A stretch of DNA of 5,135 bases from Alphaproteobacteria bacterium (GTDB lineage Bacteria > Pseudomonadota > Alphaproteobacteria > UBA6615): assembly GCA_013003285.1 (NCBI GenBank), contig JABDJY010000245.1:1-5135 (forward strand), in the 5' to 3' direction. The position numbers were made by a program, and so were the translations under genes. A model generated the notes under the pieces. That model was not told where the DNA came from. It did not search any database and saw nothing but the letters and a program-made list of their open reading frames with translations. Position 1 is the first letter of the stretch. Each line of letters starts with the position of its first letter. Positions 1 through 5,135 of this stretch are shown piece after piece.

Positions 1-655
1 CCCCGGCGGGAACCGAGGCAACGTTTACGGCCGCAACGGCCGGTTTTGGTCCAGATGTGAGTTTCGGCTTTTGCGGTAGCGTGGTAGAGGGAAGATCAGA
101 TTTTGGTTGCACCCGCGCGGTATCCGACACCACTTTCTTGTCTGGTTGGCGACCACTATCACCGCGCACATTGACACCGTTGGCTGCGGCACGATCAAAC
201 CAGAACTGGGCCTTCGACAGGTCTTTACGGAGGCCGCGGCCGAGCTGATAGAAAATCCCCAGATTGTACTGGGCCTTGCCGTGATCTTGGTCAGCCGCCT
301 TACGCCACCATTCAGCCGCCCGCGCATCGTCGCGCGGCACGCCGCGGCCATCGGCGTATAGGACACCCATATTATATTGTGCCTGGGCGTGACCCTGGCT
401 GGCGGCGAGACCGTACCAACCAGCCGCCTCGCTGGGATCTTTCGGTACGCCGAGCCCTTCTTCGTAGATCGCCCCGATATTGAACTGGGCTTCCACATGG
501 CCGTTCGCCGCCAGTGGTCGCCACTGGGCCACAGCGGCGGCAAAGTCGCCGGCACGCGCCGCCTCTAGCCCTTTTTCGAAATTCTGCGCGACAACCGGTG
601 CTGCGTTCAGCAACAGCAGCAGAGCCGCAAATACTAGCGAACGTGGGTAATTCAT
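1..655 (-). CDS. Exported Sel1-repeat protein, C-terminus beyond the window
   Basis: The frame is open from an ATG at 655-653 to the window edge, giving 218 residues with no stop. Residues 1-23 form a signal peptide: Arg5, a leucine-rich core, and a likely cleavage site after PVVA, leaving a mature start at QNFEKG. Residues 25-52 form a half-repeat helix pair. Three Sel1 repeats of exactly 36 residues follow (53-88, 89-124, 125-160), each with the family pattern A-Q-x-N-x-G-x-x-Y-x-x-G-x-G-x-x-x-D and an A-x-x-W/F-x-x-A-A ending. Residues 161-218 are Pro/Lys/Ser/Thr-rich and look like a disordered linker. Sel1 repeats are TPR-like alpha-alpha solenoids that bind protein partners, so a periplasmic scaffold or adaptor role is inferred. 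Many proteobacterial relatives carry a further domain such as SPOR after such a linker, but that part is not visible here. No Shine-Dalgarno sequence precedes the ATG. The divergent neighbour is the DM13 gene. Confidence 0.9.
   Translation of the reverse strand, partial: MNYPRSLVFAALLLLLNAAPVVAQNFEKGLEAARAGDFAAAVAQWRPLAANGHVEAQFNIGAIYEEGLGVPKDPSEAAGWYGLAASQGHAQAQYNMGVLYADGRGVPRDDARAAEWWRKAADQDHGKAQYNLGIFYQLGRGLRKDLSKAQFWFDRAAANGVNVRGDSGRQPDKKVVSDTARVQPKSDLPSTTLPQKPKLTSGPKPAVAAVNVASVPAG
176..499 (-). repeat. Three tandem 108-bp Sel1 coding repeats
   Basis: The three Sel1 units lie head to tail at 499-392, 391-284 and 283-176, each exactly 36 codons with no insertion. Conservation is at protein level (AQFN, AQYN and AQYN at the start of each unit). 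The DNA is diverged, so this is an old domain repeat and not a recent tandem duplication. Confidence 0.85.
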
Positions 656-780
656 GATCGCCAAGGTAGCACTTATTTGGCGCTGACTGAACGATAACAG
701 TTCGCGCCGCCGTATATTTTCGCCAAGTACATCGCTGTTTTTATGATAATTCAAATGACGCGTTGTTCGGAGGAACACCC
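656..780. promoter_or_regulatory. Divergent intergenic region between Sel1 and DM13 genes
   Basis: These 125 bases separate two outward-facing genes and should carry both promoters. On the plus strand the best -10 candidate is TATGAT at 742-747, about 20 bases before the DM13 Shine-Dalgarno, but the matching -35 (TTCGCC, 719-724) is poor. On the minus strand GCTACC at 670-665 resembles the GCTANAWC -10 of alphaproteobacterial housekeeping promoters. It lies so close to the Sel1 ATG that the transcript would be nearly leaderless, which would fit the missing Shine-Dalgarno. Both assignments are inference from weak matches. I saw no strong operator palindrome. Confidence 0.3.
769..773 (+). promoter_or_regulatory. 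Shine-Dalgarno GGAGG fixing the DM13 start
   Basis: GGAGG lies 7 bases before the ATG at 781. It would sit inside the coding region if the in-frame TTG at 763 were used, so it selects the 781 start. Confidence 0.85.
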
Positions 781-1263
781 ATGTGGCGCATCATTGCGTA
801 TTTCGTACTCGTCAGCTTTGTCGGAATCGGCGGGGGTATTGGCGTCGGATTCTACTTCTTTCCAATCGCCTTTCCGCCGCCCATCGCGAACGAGTCTCTA
901 GACCCCAGCGAATTGCTCGCGGTGATTGCCACGGGCCGGTTCATCAACACCAACAAACTGGACCCGGTGCATCGCGGTGCCGGCAGCGTCACGGTCTTAC
1001 AGCGCACCGTATTCCTGGGAAGCGATTTCGAGGTCAGCCCAGGGCCCAAGTTTCACGTCTATCTGGTGCCCAAGGAAATGGTCCGACGCGCCCGCGATGT
1101 GAAGAACACCGACTTCATCGACCTCGGCCCTCTGCGGGCCTTTAAGGGCAGTCAGAAATACACCATCCCGGCGACGATCAATATTACCGAGTACAAATCA
1201 GTAGTTATCTGGAACGCCGTCTTCGGCTTCCTCGTTTCGCCGGCAGATCTGAAATTCTTGTAA
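781..1263 (+). CDS. Membrane-anchored DM13-domain protein lacking the conserved cysteine
   Basis: This gene encodes 160 residues. Residues 4-29 are one hydrophobic, glycine-rich segment, a signal anchor, followed by a proline-rich spacer (FPPP). The rest, about 50-157, fits a DM13 domain: TGRF at 51-54, H64-R-x-A-G, the GPKFHVYLVP strand at 88-97, DLGPLRAFKGSQKY at 114-127, and VVIW near 141-144 followed by an F-x-V-S-P-A-D-L ending. DM13 is described as a DOMON-like electron-transfer domain with a nearly invariant cysteine after the V-I-W/Y strand. Here that position is Asn145 and the whole protein has no cysteine, so a redox role is doubtful. It probably faces the periplasm. The ATG at 781 is chosen over an upstream TTG because of the GGAGG ribosome site. 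Its stop is only four bases from the stop of the convergent portal gene. The domain call is fairly secure; the function is unknown. Confidence 0.85.
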   Translation: MWRIIAYFVLVSFVGIGGGIGVGFYFFPIAFPPPIANESLDPSELLAVIATGRFINTNKLDPVHRGAGSVTVLQRTVFLGSDFEVSPGPKFHVYLVPKEMVRRARDVKNTDFIDLGPLRAFKGSQKYTIPATINITEYKSVVIWNAVFGFLVSPADLKFL

Positions 1264-1267
1264 GTCC

Positions 1268-2668
1268 CTAAACTGTCGTTTGCGTGACCACGGTGGGCAA
1301 CTCACCTTCAATCTCTACCTGCTCGTCTTCAAAAGCCATATCCGCCGCGATAATCTCGCCGCGCTGCAAGTTGGAAAAGAATGTCCGCCGGGAAATATGG
1401 CCGCTTTGCACCGCCTGGATCAGCGCCACCAGCATTTGCGGTGACATGGGGGTGGGCAGATAATCGGTGTTCAGCGCGATACCGGTCTCGTCGCTGGCCG
1501 CGATCCAATCGCGCGCGATGACCGTCGCTTCGCTTAACGCGCGGGCCACCGCCTGCGCCAATGCGGCCAGCGCACTGTTTTCGCCTTGCCGGTGCATGCT
1601 CGCGGTCTCTGCCGCTTCGGCGGCCTTTTTTTCCGGGAACAGCATACGCGCGCCAAGCACCGCCATTTGCTGCTCCTTGCGATCGAGCAAGTGTTCCAAA
1701 CTTGCCAGCCCACCGCCGGTGAATTCCAGCATACCCACCTGCACATCGTTCTCCGGCGCATGCCAAACAACGGTCGGTCCGATCGTTGCCGGCGCCTCGG
1801 CGGTGCCGAAGACATAGGGCGTCGGCAGTCCCACAAAGTGGGCGCCGTGCTCAAGATCGGCGGCGCTTCGAAAGTGCGACAGGTTGACGTTTACAAGGTC
1901 GAGTAAGGGCGGTTTGGCAATACGGGCTGCCGTATCGCGCGGGCCAACGAACCGAAACGGAAGAAAGTCCATCGGCACGCCGCCCTGCTCGGGAAATATT
2001 TCGTCGCCGTGAGGTACCCATTCCTTGTCGTCGTCCTGGCGAAACAGGCGCTGGCGATACTGGCCCTCGACCAAATCGAGGACGCGGATCTGATCGACCA
2101 GAGCGGAATCGAATTCGCCTTCGCCGGCGACACTCTGCTCAACCCGCTCGAACAGGCGCACTTGCACCAACACGGTGCGATTATCGATGCTGCCGACCCG
2201 CCAATTGAGAATATCCTCGGCGCGATAGAAGCGTAGAAATGGCCGCCGCCCCATCCGGCCCGCCTGCGCCAAGGTTATGTCGGCGTCGGCGGCGCGGGGA
2301 AAGTCGACGATGACGCCACCTCGCCCCGTAATGAGAACCTCTTGCACGACTTGCTCGGCGAAGGCAGCCAGTGAGACGCCCTCGAAGGTGACATCGGCGA
2401 CGAAATCATCCATCGCCGGCGGCCGGCTGATAATCGGCGCACGGCGAAAGATCATGCCCGACAATCCATCGACCGTCCGCGCCGTGGCGTTAAAGTACGG
2501 TGTGCGCTTGAGATAAGCGGCGTAGTCGTCCTTGCCTTGTCCTTTGAGCATCGGCAGATATTCGTCGCGCCGGGCTTTGACCGCTTCTTCCCCGGCGGCG
2601 GCATCGCGGGCCTTCGCCCACTTGCCGGCAAACTCGGTATATTCAGGATGCGGGGTGTCAACGGCCAT
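1268..2668 (-). CDS. Phage portal protein, DUF4055 family
   Basis: This gene encodes 466 residues, the normal full length for this portal family. The portal is the dodecameric ring at the capsid vertex through which the terminase pumps DNA. Family hallmarks seen here are YAAYLKRTPYFNATARTVDGL (49-69), an F-R-R-A-P turn, the ITGRGGVIVDFP segment (113-124), FYRAEDILNWR (147-157), LLDLVNVNLSHFRSAADLEH (255-274) with GLPTPYV after it, LEFTGGGLASLE (314-325), KEQQMAVLGARML (331-343) and the AAEAAE/GENSALA helix (349-368). The C-terminus, with QRGEII and an acidic stretch, is also typical. The ATG at 2668 is preferred over the TTG one codon earlier, because it overlaps the large-terminase stop as TGATG and has GGAGG seven bases upstream. 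Translation is probably coupled to the terminase. No head protease or capsid gene follows. Family assignment is from recalled motifs, not a search. Confidence 0.9.
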   Translation of the reverse strand: MAVDTPHPEYTEFAGKWAKARDAAAGEEAVKARRDEYLPMLKGQGKDDYAAYLKRTPYFNATARTVDGLSGMIFRRAPIISRPPAMDDFVADVTFEGVSLAAFAEQVVQEVLITGRGGVIVDFPRAADADITLAQAGRMGRRPFLRFYRAEDILNWRVGSIDNRTVLVQVRLFERVEQSVAGEGEFDSALVDQIRVLDLVEGQYRQRLFRQDDDKEWVPHGDEIFPEQGGVPMDFLPFRFVGPRDTAARIAKPPLLDLVNVNLSHFRSAADLEHGAHFVGLPTPYVFGTAEAPATIGPTVVWHAPENDVQVGMLEFTGGGLASLEHLLDRKEQQMAVLGARMLFPEKKAAEAAETASMHRQGENSALAALAQAVARALSEATVIARDWIAASDETGIALNTDYLPTPMSPQMLVALIQAVQSGHISRRTFFSNLQRGEIIAADMAFEDEQVEIEGELPTVVTQTTV

Positions 2669-4005
2669 CAATGGCCCTCCGTGGCATGGGCCGTGACCTC
2701 GCGGGTCACGAGCGGGAATTGGCGCGCAATGTAATATCCAATGGCGTCGCTCAAATGAGTCAGTCCGGGGTCGACCTTCTTATCAATCTCGCCCGCGCCG
2801 CCGGCGAGAAGGCGTACGCCCTCAAAATCTTTCTGCACTTGGGGCGCCGTCACCGGATCGACCATGAGGCGCACGTCTCCGGCGGCGCTCTTGAGGCGGG
2901 CATTAACCGCATTGACGCGTACCCGTTCCGGCGGATTGGCCCGCGGCACCGAGAGCCGCAACCGCGACCCAAATAGGGGGGAGAGTTCAGCTCGGATCAG
3001 ATCCCAGTCGGAACCCAGGACCTTCGCACTCCCCCGTGCGCCACCGGTAGAGTCACTATGGCAAATCACCCTGCCTTGGTGGCCACCCCAATCGGCAATC
3101 AGGCGCCGGCAGACAGCGGGGGTGGAGCTGTTGCGCGGAATATGGACCTCGCCGATGACGCCAGTGCCGGATAGACCGTTGGGCAGCATTTGTTCCTGTA
3201 CAATCGCGGCAATTTCGGGCGCCACATTGAAATCGAAACAGAAGACCAAATCAGCACGCGGGTCGTATTTCAAACGGGCGCAATGGGTGCCTTCGGCGAA
3301 CGGGTAATAGGCCTGCCCCTCGAAACTAACAAAACTCGCCTCGTATTCCTGCCGATATGTCAGATCGTCAAGGTCGCGCCGGGCGGCAGCAATCTCATCC
3401 GGCGGCAGAATGTCGGCACTTATCCAATGAAAGGACGCCCAATCACCAACCAGTCCCGTCATCTGCGCGCGGGCAGCGCGGTCCAGGTCGTAATAATGGT
3501 TGCGACCCTCCGGCACGCCGGTGAAATCGCACCACCCGCCACGATCGGACAGCGCCGGGCGAATATGTTCCGGCCACGCGCTGGCGCGCATATTGCCGTA
3601 TTCATCCAGCACGCCGCCGTCCCAGGGCGAACCCTCGATACGCTCAGGGCGGTCGAGCCCGATCACCCAAATCTGCGCACCATTTATCAGCCGAATCATC
3701 AAATCGACTTCCGACGGTCGCCCTTTCAACAGGTGCCGCGGTATCAACAATTTGAGGTCGTCCCAAAAGATTCGCTTGGCTTGTTCGCGGGTTGGCGCAC
3801 CGGCGAAGAATCGCGGCGGATCGAATTCGGTGCCGACCAGGGCCCGCTTCACCAGCTTTCGCTTGGCCAACTCGGTCTTGCCCGACCGCCGACCCGCCGG
3901 CACCGTGTTAAAGCGGCTGGGGCTGTTCCAATATGCCTGCTGGACCGGATGAAAGCGTAGCGGCGTCCATCTAGGCGTCAGCATCGGGATCCGAATTATC
4001 GTCAT
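2668..4005 (-). CDS. terL: Phage terminase large subunit (packaging ATPase and nuclease)
   Basis: This gene encodes 445 residues, full length for a large terminase, the motor that cuts concatemeric DNA and drives it through the portal. In the ATPase half, Walker A is AGRRSGKT at 37-44 (Lys43), an adenine-binding-type Q22-Q23 precedes it, and Walker B is GVLDEY with Asp134 and the catalytic Glu135. The coupling motif is TGVPEG at 162-167, followed by N-H-Y-Y-D-L. In the RNase H-like nuclease half, likely metal ligands are Asp258 in CFDFNVAP, Asp318 in HSDSTGG and Asp420 in THLSDAIGYY. All motifs are intact, so the protein may be functional. The ATG at 4005 lies 35 nt inside the upstream gene and has no clear Shine-Dalgarno, so termination-reinitiation coupling is likely. 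A second ATG at 3984 (residue 8) would shorten the overlap to 14 nt and cannot be excluded. The gene ends as TGATG into the portal gene. Confidence 0.93.
   Translation of the reverse strand: MTIIRIPMLTPRWTPLRFHPVQQAYWNSPSRFNTVPAGRRSGKTELAKRKLVKRALVGTEFDPPRFFAGAPTREQAKRIFWDDLKLLIPRHLLKGRPSEVDLMIRLINGAQIWVIGLDRPERIEGSPWDGGVLDEYGNMRASAWPEHIRPALSDRGGWCDFTGVPEGRNHYYDLDRAARAQMTGLVGDWASFHWISADILPPDEIAAARRDLDDLTYRQEYEASFVSFEGQAYYPFAEGTHCARLKYDPRADLVFCFDFNVAPEIAAIVQEQMLPNGLSGTGVIGEVHIPRNSSTPAVCRRLIADWGGHQGRVICHSDSTGGARGSAKVLGSDWDLIRAELSPLFGSRLRLSVPRANPPERVRVNAVNARLKSAAGDVRLMVDPVTAPQVQKDFEGVRLLAGGAGEIDKKVDPGLTHLSDAIGYYIARQFPLVTREVTAHATEGH
2676..2680 (-). promoter_or_regulatory. Shine-Dalgarno GGAGG for the portal gene, inside the terminase 3' end
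   Basis: Read on the minus strand, GGAGG is followed by seven bases and the ATG at 2668. It supports the ATG over the adjacent in-frame TTG at 2671. Confidence 0.8.
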
Positions 4006-4567
4006 CCGGAGCTATGGCCAATTCGATCTGTTGCAGTGCGGCGCGTATCGCGCGGGCCAATGCGTTGGGATCGTCGGGCGTGTCTTCCGGCGCCAACCCC
4101 GCTGCCGTGGCAGCCACAGTCAAGGCTAACAACTGGGCCCGGCGATTTTCGAACCGGTCGATGCGGGTGGTGATGCGGTTTATCTCATCTTGTATACGCG
4201 ATAGCCCCTCGCTTTCGCCGCTGGCGATGAGTCTCGCCTCCGCCGCCGCCGCGCGGCCGAGCCGCAGCCGGCATAGTTTCAACTCATCATCGACAGTGCC
4301 CACCGGCAATGCCGCGAACAAGGAGGTCTCGTCAGGCAAGACGGCGGTCGTATAAGGCGCCGGCGAAGATTGTTCGGTATCATTCGGCGTTTCGCCGATT
4401 GAGGATTTCCCGCCGTGCAGTCGGCACCGCCCGTACCGCGCCATCCGCATTGCGGCCGCGCGGCAGGCACCGCCAACACGCGTCGGCGCGCCGCACAGAC
4501 GAGGCTCAGACTTGCTGCGGCCCACGTCCCATATCCAAACTTGTTGCTGATGATGTGCGGTGAACAC
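3971..4567 (-). CDS. HGGxSTG-type phage protein, probable terminase small subunit
   Basis: This gene encodes up to 198 residues. An N-terminal Cys/His motif spans about 25-57: C25-G-A-P-T-R, C35-R, C48-R-L-H51-G-G-K-S-S. It matches the HGGxSTG domain often encoded immediately upstream of phage large terminases and may bind zinc. A low-complexity linker (58-75) follows. Next comes the segment LPVGTVDDELKLCRLRL (87-103) and a charged helical region to about 150 (IQDEINRITTRIDRFENRR), a plausible coiled-coil oligomerisation core. The end is strongly acidic (DDDNSDPDADA). Position before terL and this architecture point to the small terminase, which recognises phage DNA and regulates the motor; that role is inferred. 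The start is uncertain: GTG at 4567 is the first possible, an in-frame GTG at 4525 (residue 15) would begin MGRSKSEPRLCG, and neither has a good Shine-Dalgarno. It is the first gene of the packaging trio. Confidence 0.75.
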   Translation of the reverse strand: MFTAHHQQQVWIWDVGRSKSEPRLCGAPTRVGGACRAAAMRMARYGRCRLHGGKSSIGETPNDTEQSSPAPYTTAVLPDETSLFAALPVGTVDDELKLCRLRLGRAAAAEARLIASGESEGLSRIQDEINRITTRIDRFENRRAQLLALTVAATAAGLAPEDTPDDPNALARAIRAALQQIELAIAPDDDNSDPDADA

Positions 4568-4618
4568 GCCGGGTAAAACCCAGTTGGTTCAAATCGCGAC
4601 GACCAAATCGCAGGCACT

Positions 4619-4650
4619 AAAAAAACCGCCTCGGAACTTCTCCCGGGCGG
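4619..4650 (-). terminator. Rho-independent terminator upstream of the small-terminase gene
   Basis: Read on the minus strand, CCGCC pairs with GGCGG. A single bulged A is followed inward by a second five-pair helix (CGGGA with TTCCG, one G-T wobble) closed by a GAAG tetraloop. Seven T residues follow immediately (4625-4619). It points only to the minus strand, since no T-run follows on the plus strand. It ends a transcript that starts upstream of the phage genes, or acts as an attenuator for them. Confidence 0.75.
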
Positions 4651-4680
4651 CAGTCCGTTTCCCCGCGTCTCGCGACCGTG
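4619..4680 (-). ncRNA. Putative small RNA or attenuator leader of about 60 nt
   Basis: A minus-strand transcript from the TTGACG/TCTAAG promoter would run from about 4680 to the T-tract ending at 4619. It would contain two hairpins. The first is CGCG-AGA-CGCG (4674-4664), loosely flanked by TTTCC/GGAAA. The second is the terminator stem. It has no reading frame worth calling. It could be a free-standing small RNA, or a leader that limits read-through into the terminase and portal genes. I recognise no known RNA family, and the call rests only on spacing and structure. Confidence 0.35.
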
Positions 4681-4686
4681 GAAATA

Positions 4687-4716
4687 CTTAGACCAAAAAC
4701 GTCCCCGATTCGTCAA
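4687..4716 (-). promoter_or_regulatory. Sigma70-like promoter reading towards the packaging genes
   Basis: On the minus strand, TTGACG (4716-4711) is followed after 18 bases by TCTAAG (4692-4687), a 4/6 match to TATAAT. TTGACG is the usual -35 in many alphaproteobacteria. Transcription would begin near 4680 and meet the terminator at 4650-4619 before reaching the small-terminase gene. The -35 is good and the -10 moderate. Confidence 0.45.
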
Positions 4717-4836
4717 GTGAGAAATTAGCATTCGTGCAAACTCTGTAAAAAAACTTTCGCCATGGAATTTTTCCTAACGCGCCTGTGTTTTGATGCGGAT
4801 GCAAGTGGCCACTACAATGTCCGTAATTAGCGGGAG

Positions 4837-5065
4837 ATGTTGCCGTACGCGCAACCGGCCCAGGAAGCAAAATTATCGGCGGGGCCGGCGTGATCGCTAT
4901 TGCTGTGTGGGGCATATCGGAAGGCCGGATGCCGACATTGAATCAAATGATCGGCGACATTACGGCCAACGAGACACCGAGGATTTTTGGGGATATATCC
5001 TCGGCCTTATCACTATTGGCGTTGTCGGAATTATCTGGGGCCTGATCACGAGCTTTCGCCGATAA
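4837..5065 (+). pseudogene. Possible small two-helix membrane protein broken by frameshifts
   Basis: Three plus-strand frames give consecutive plausible pieces. An ATG at 4837 begins MLPYAQPAQEA. The next frame gives a hydrophobic helix, IIGGAGVIAIAVWGI, then a polar loop ending NETPRIF, and runs to a stop at 5043-5045. The third frame gives YILGLITIGVVGIIWGLI followed by SFRR and a stop at 5063-5065. The joins fall at AAAA (4869-4872) and TTTTTGGGG (4984-4992). One extra base at each would yield a protein of about 76 residues with two membrane helices. It could be a decayed gene, homopolymer sequencing error, or coincidence. An alternative is a shorter intact frame from GTG 4890 to 5045 (51 residues). 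No good ribosome site is present: GGGAG at 4832-4836 touches the ATG. I do not recognise the protein. Confidence 0.25.
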
Positions 5066-5085
5066 CGGCGGCACGCTAATGCTAT

Positions 5086-5089
5086 AGGA
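5086..5089 (+). promoter_or_regulatory. Shine-Dalgarno AGGA for the gene at the right edge
   Basis: AGGA is followed by seven bases and an ATG at 5097. This spacing is what makes the edge fragment credible as a gene start. Confidence 0.55.
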
Positions 5090-5096
5090 ATTGGTC

Positions 5097-5135
5097 ATGC
5101 GAAATTCGTACATTATGGTCTTGGCTTCTCTGTCC
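5097..5135 (+). CDS. Start of an unidentified gene, cut off by the window
   Basis: Thirteen codons (MRNSYIMVLASLS) are visible from an ATG with a correctly spaced AGGA. One early arginine followed by a hydrophobic run is consistent with the beginning of a signal peptide or membrane anchor, so an exported product is possible. The fragment is too short to assign a family. It lies 31 bases after the stop of the possible broken membrane-protein gene and could have been in one operon with it. Confidence 0.5.
   Translation, partial: MRNSYIMVLASLS

Larger units (their letters stand above)
4568..5096. other. Gene-poor stretch upstream of the packaging operon
   Basis: About 530 bases carry no confident intact gene. 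The left half (4568-4800) is richer in A/T than the phage genes. It holds the minus-strand promoter, terminator and putative leader RNA, and a short GGGT-TTT-ACCC hairpin just before the small-terminase GTG (4571-4581). The right half (4837-5065) holds fragments of a possible frameshifted membrane protein. A 22-codon plus-strand reading frame at 4762-4830 (starting MEFFLTRL) has no ribosome site and is not called. Confidence 0.6.

Noticed and set aside
25..555. 176-codon minus-strand open frame
   Set aside because: It is an out-of-frame reading of the Sel1 gene, whose true frame shows a signal peptide and three exact repeats.
763..780. TTG start extending the DM13 protein by six residues
   Set aside because: The GGAGG ribosome site lies inside this extension and is ideally spaced for the ATG at 781.
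3190..3960. 256-codon open frame on the plus strand
   Set aside because: It lies wholly antisense to terL, which has complete Walker and nuclease motifs; the translation has no recognisable domain and no ribosome site.
4384..4398. Perfect hairpin TCGGCG-TTT-CGCCGA
   Set aside because: It is inside the small-terminase coding sequence, short, without a T-run, and expected by chance in GC-rich coding DNA.
4581..4603. tRNA-like 3' end: GGTTCAAATC followed by CGACGACCA on the plus strand
   Set aside because: The five bases either side of the TTCAAAT loop do not pair as a T-stem, and no anticodon or D arm can be folded upstream, so neither a tRNA nor a phage attachment core can be supported.
4279..4731. 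150-codon minus-strand frame overlapping the small-terminase gene
   Set aside because: Its upstream half runs through the terminator and leader, and its downstream half is an off-frame copy of the HGGxSTG gene; composition is Arg/Ser/Pro-rich with no motif.
4688..4915. 75-codon minus-strand frame
   Set aside because: It is antisense to the hydrophobic plus-strand segment, with no ribosome site and no domain.
5083..5088. TATAGG as a -10 box for the gene at the right edge
   Set aside because: It overlaps the AGGA ribosome site, so a transcript starting there would lack it, and no -35 is present.

Overview
The window looks like a piece of a GC-rich proteobacterial chromosome, most likely alphaproteobacterial. 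This is inferred from codon use, the Sel1-repeat and DM13 protein types, an HGGxSTG-type terminase small subunit, and a TTGACG -35 element. It carries a short block of phage DNA-packaging genes. I see no tRNA, rRNA, CRISPR array, integrase or transposase.

Left part (1-1263): two divergent, apparently cellular genes. On the minus strand is an exported Sel1-repeat protein whose C-terminus lies beyond base 1. On the plus strand is a 160-residue membrane-anchored DM13-domain protein. A 125-bp region separates their starts. The DM13 protein contains no cysteine, although the family is known for a nearly invariant one.

Middle part (1268-4567): three minus-strand genes in the classical packaging order. 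They are an HGGxSTG-type small terminase, a large terminase with intact ATPase and nuclease motifs, and a DUF4055-family portal protein. They are tightly coupled, with a 35-nt overlap between the first two and a TGATG overlap between the last two. No head protease, capsid or tail genes follow. The portal stop codon lies four bases from the stop codon of the convergent DM13 gene. The block is therefore an orphan 'terminase-terminase-portal' trio: a prophage remnant or a displaced packaging module.

Right part (4568-5135): mostly non-coding or decayed. It holds a well-formed minus-strand intrinsic terminator (4619-4650) with a sigma70-like promoter just upstream (4687-4716). Together they would make a structured RNA of about 60 nt ahead of the packaging operon, either a small RNA or an attenuator leader. 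On the plus strand, 4837-5065 reads as a possible small two-helix membrane protein broken by two frameshifts, both at homopolymers. The first 13 codons of another plus-strand gene start at 5097 and run off the window.

The strongest annotations are the Sel1 protein, DM13, large terminase and portal. No clearly new biological system is visible. The items most worth checking are the leader RNA, the isolated packaging trio and the cysteine-less DM13.
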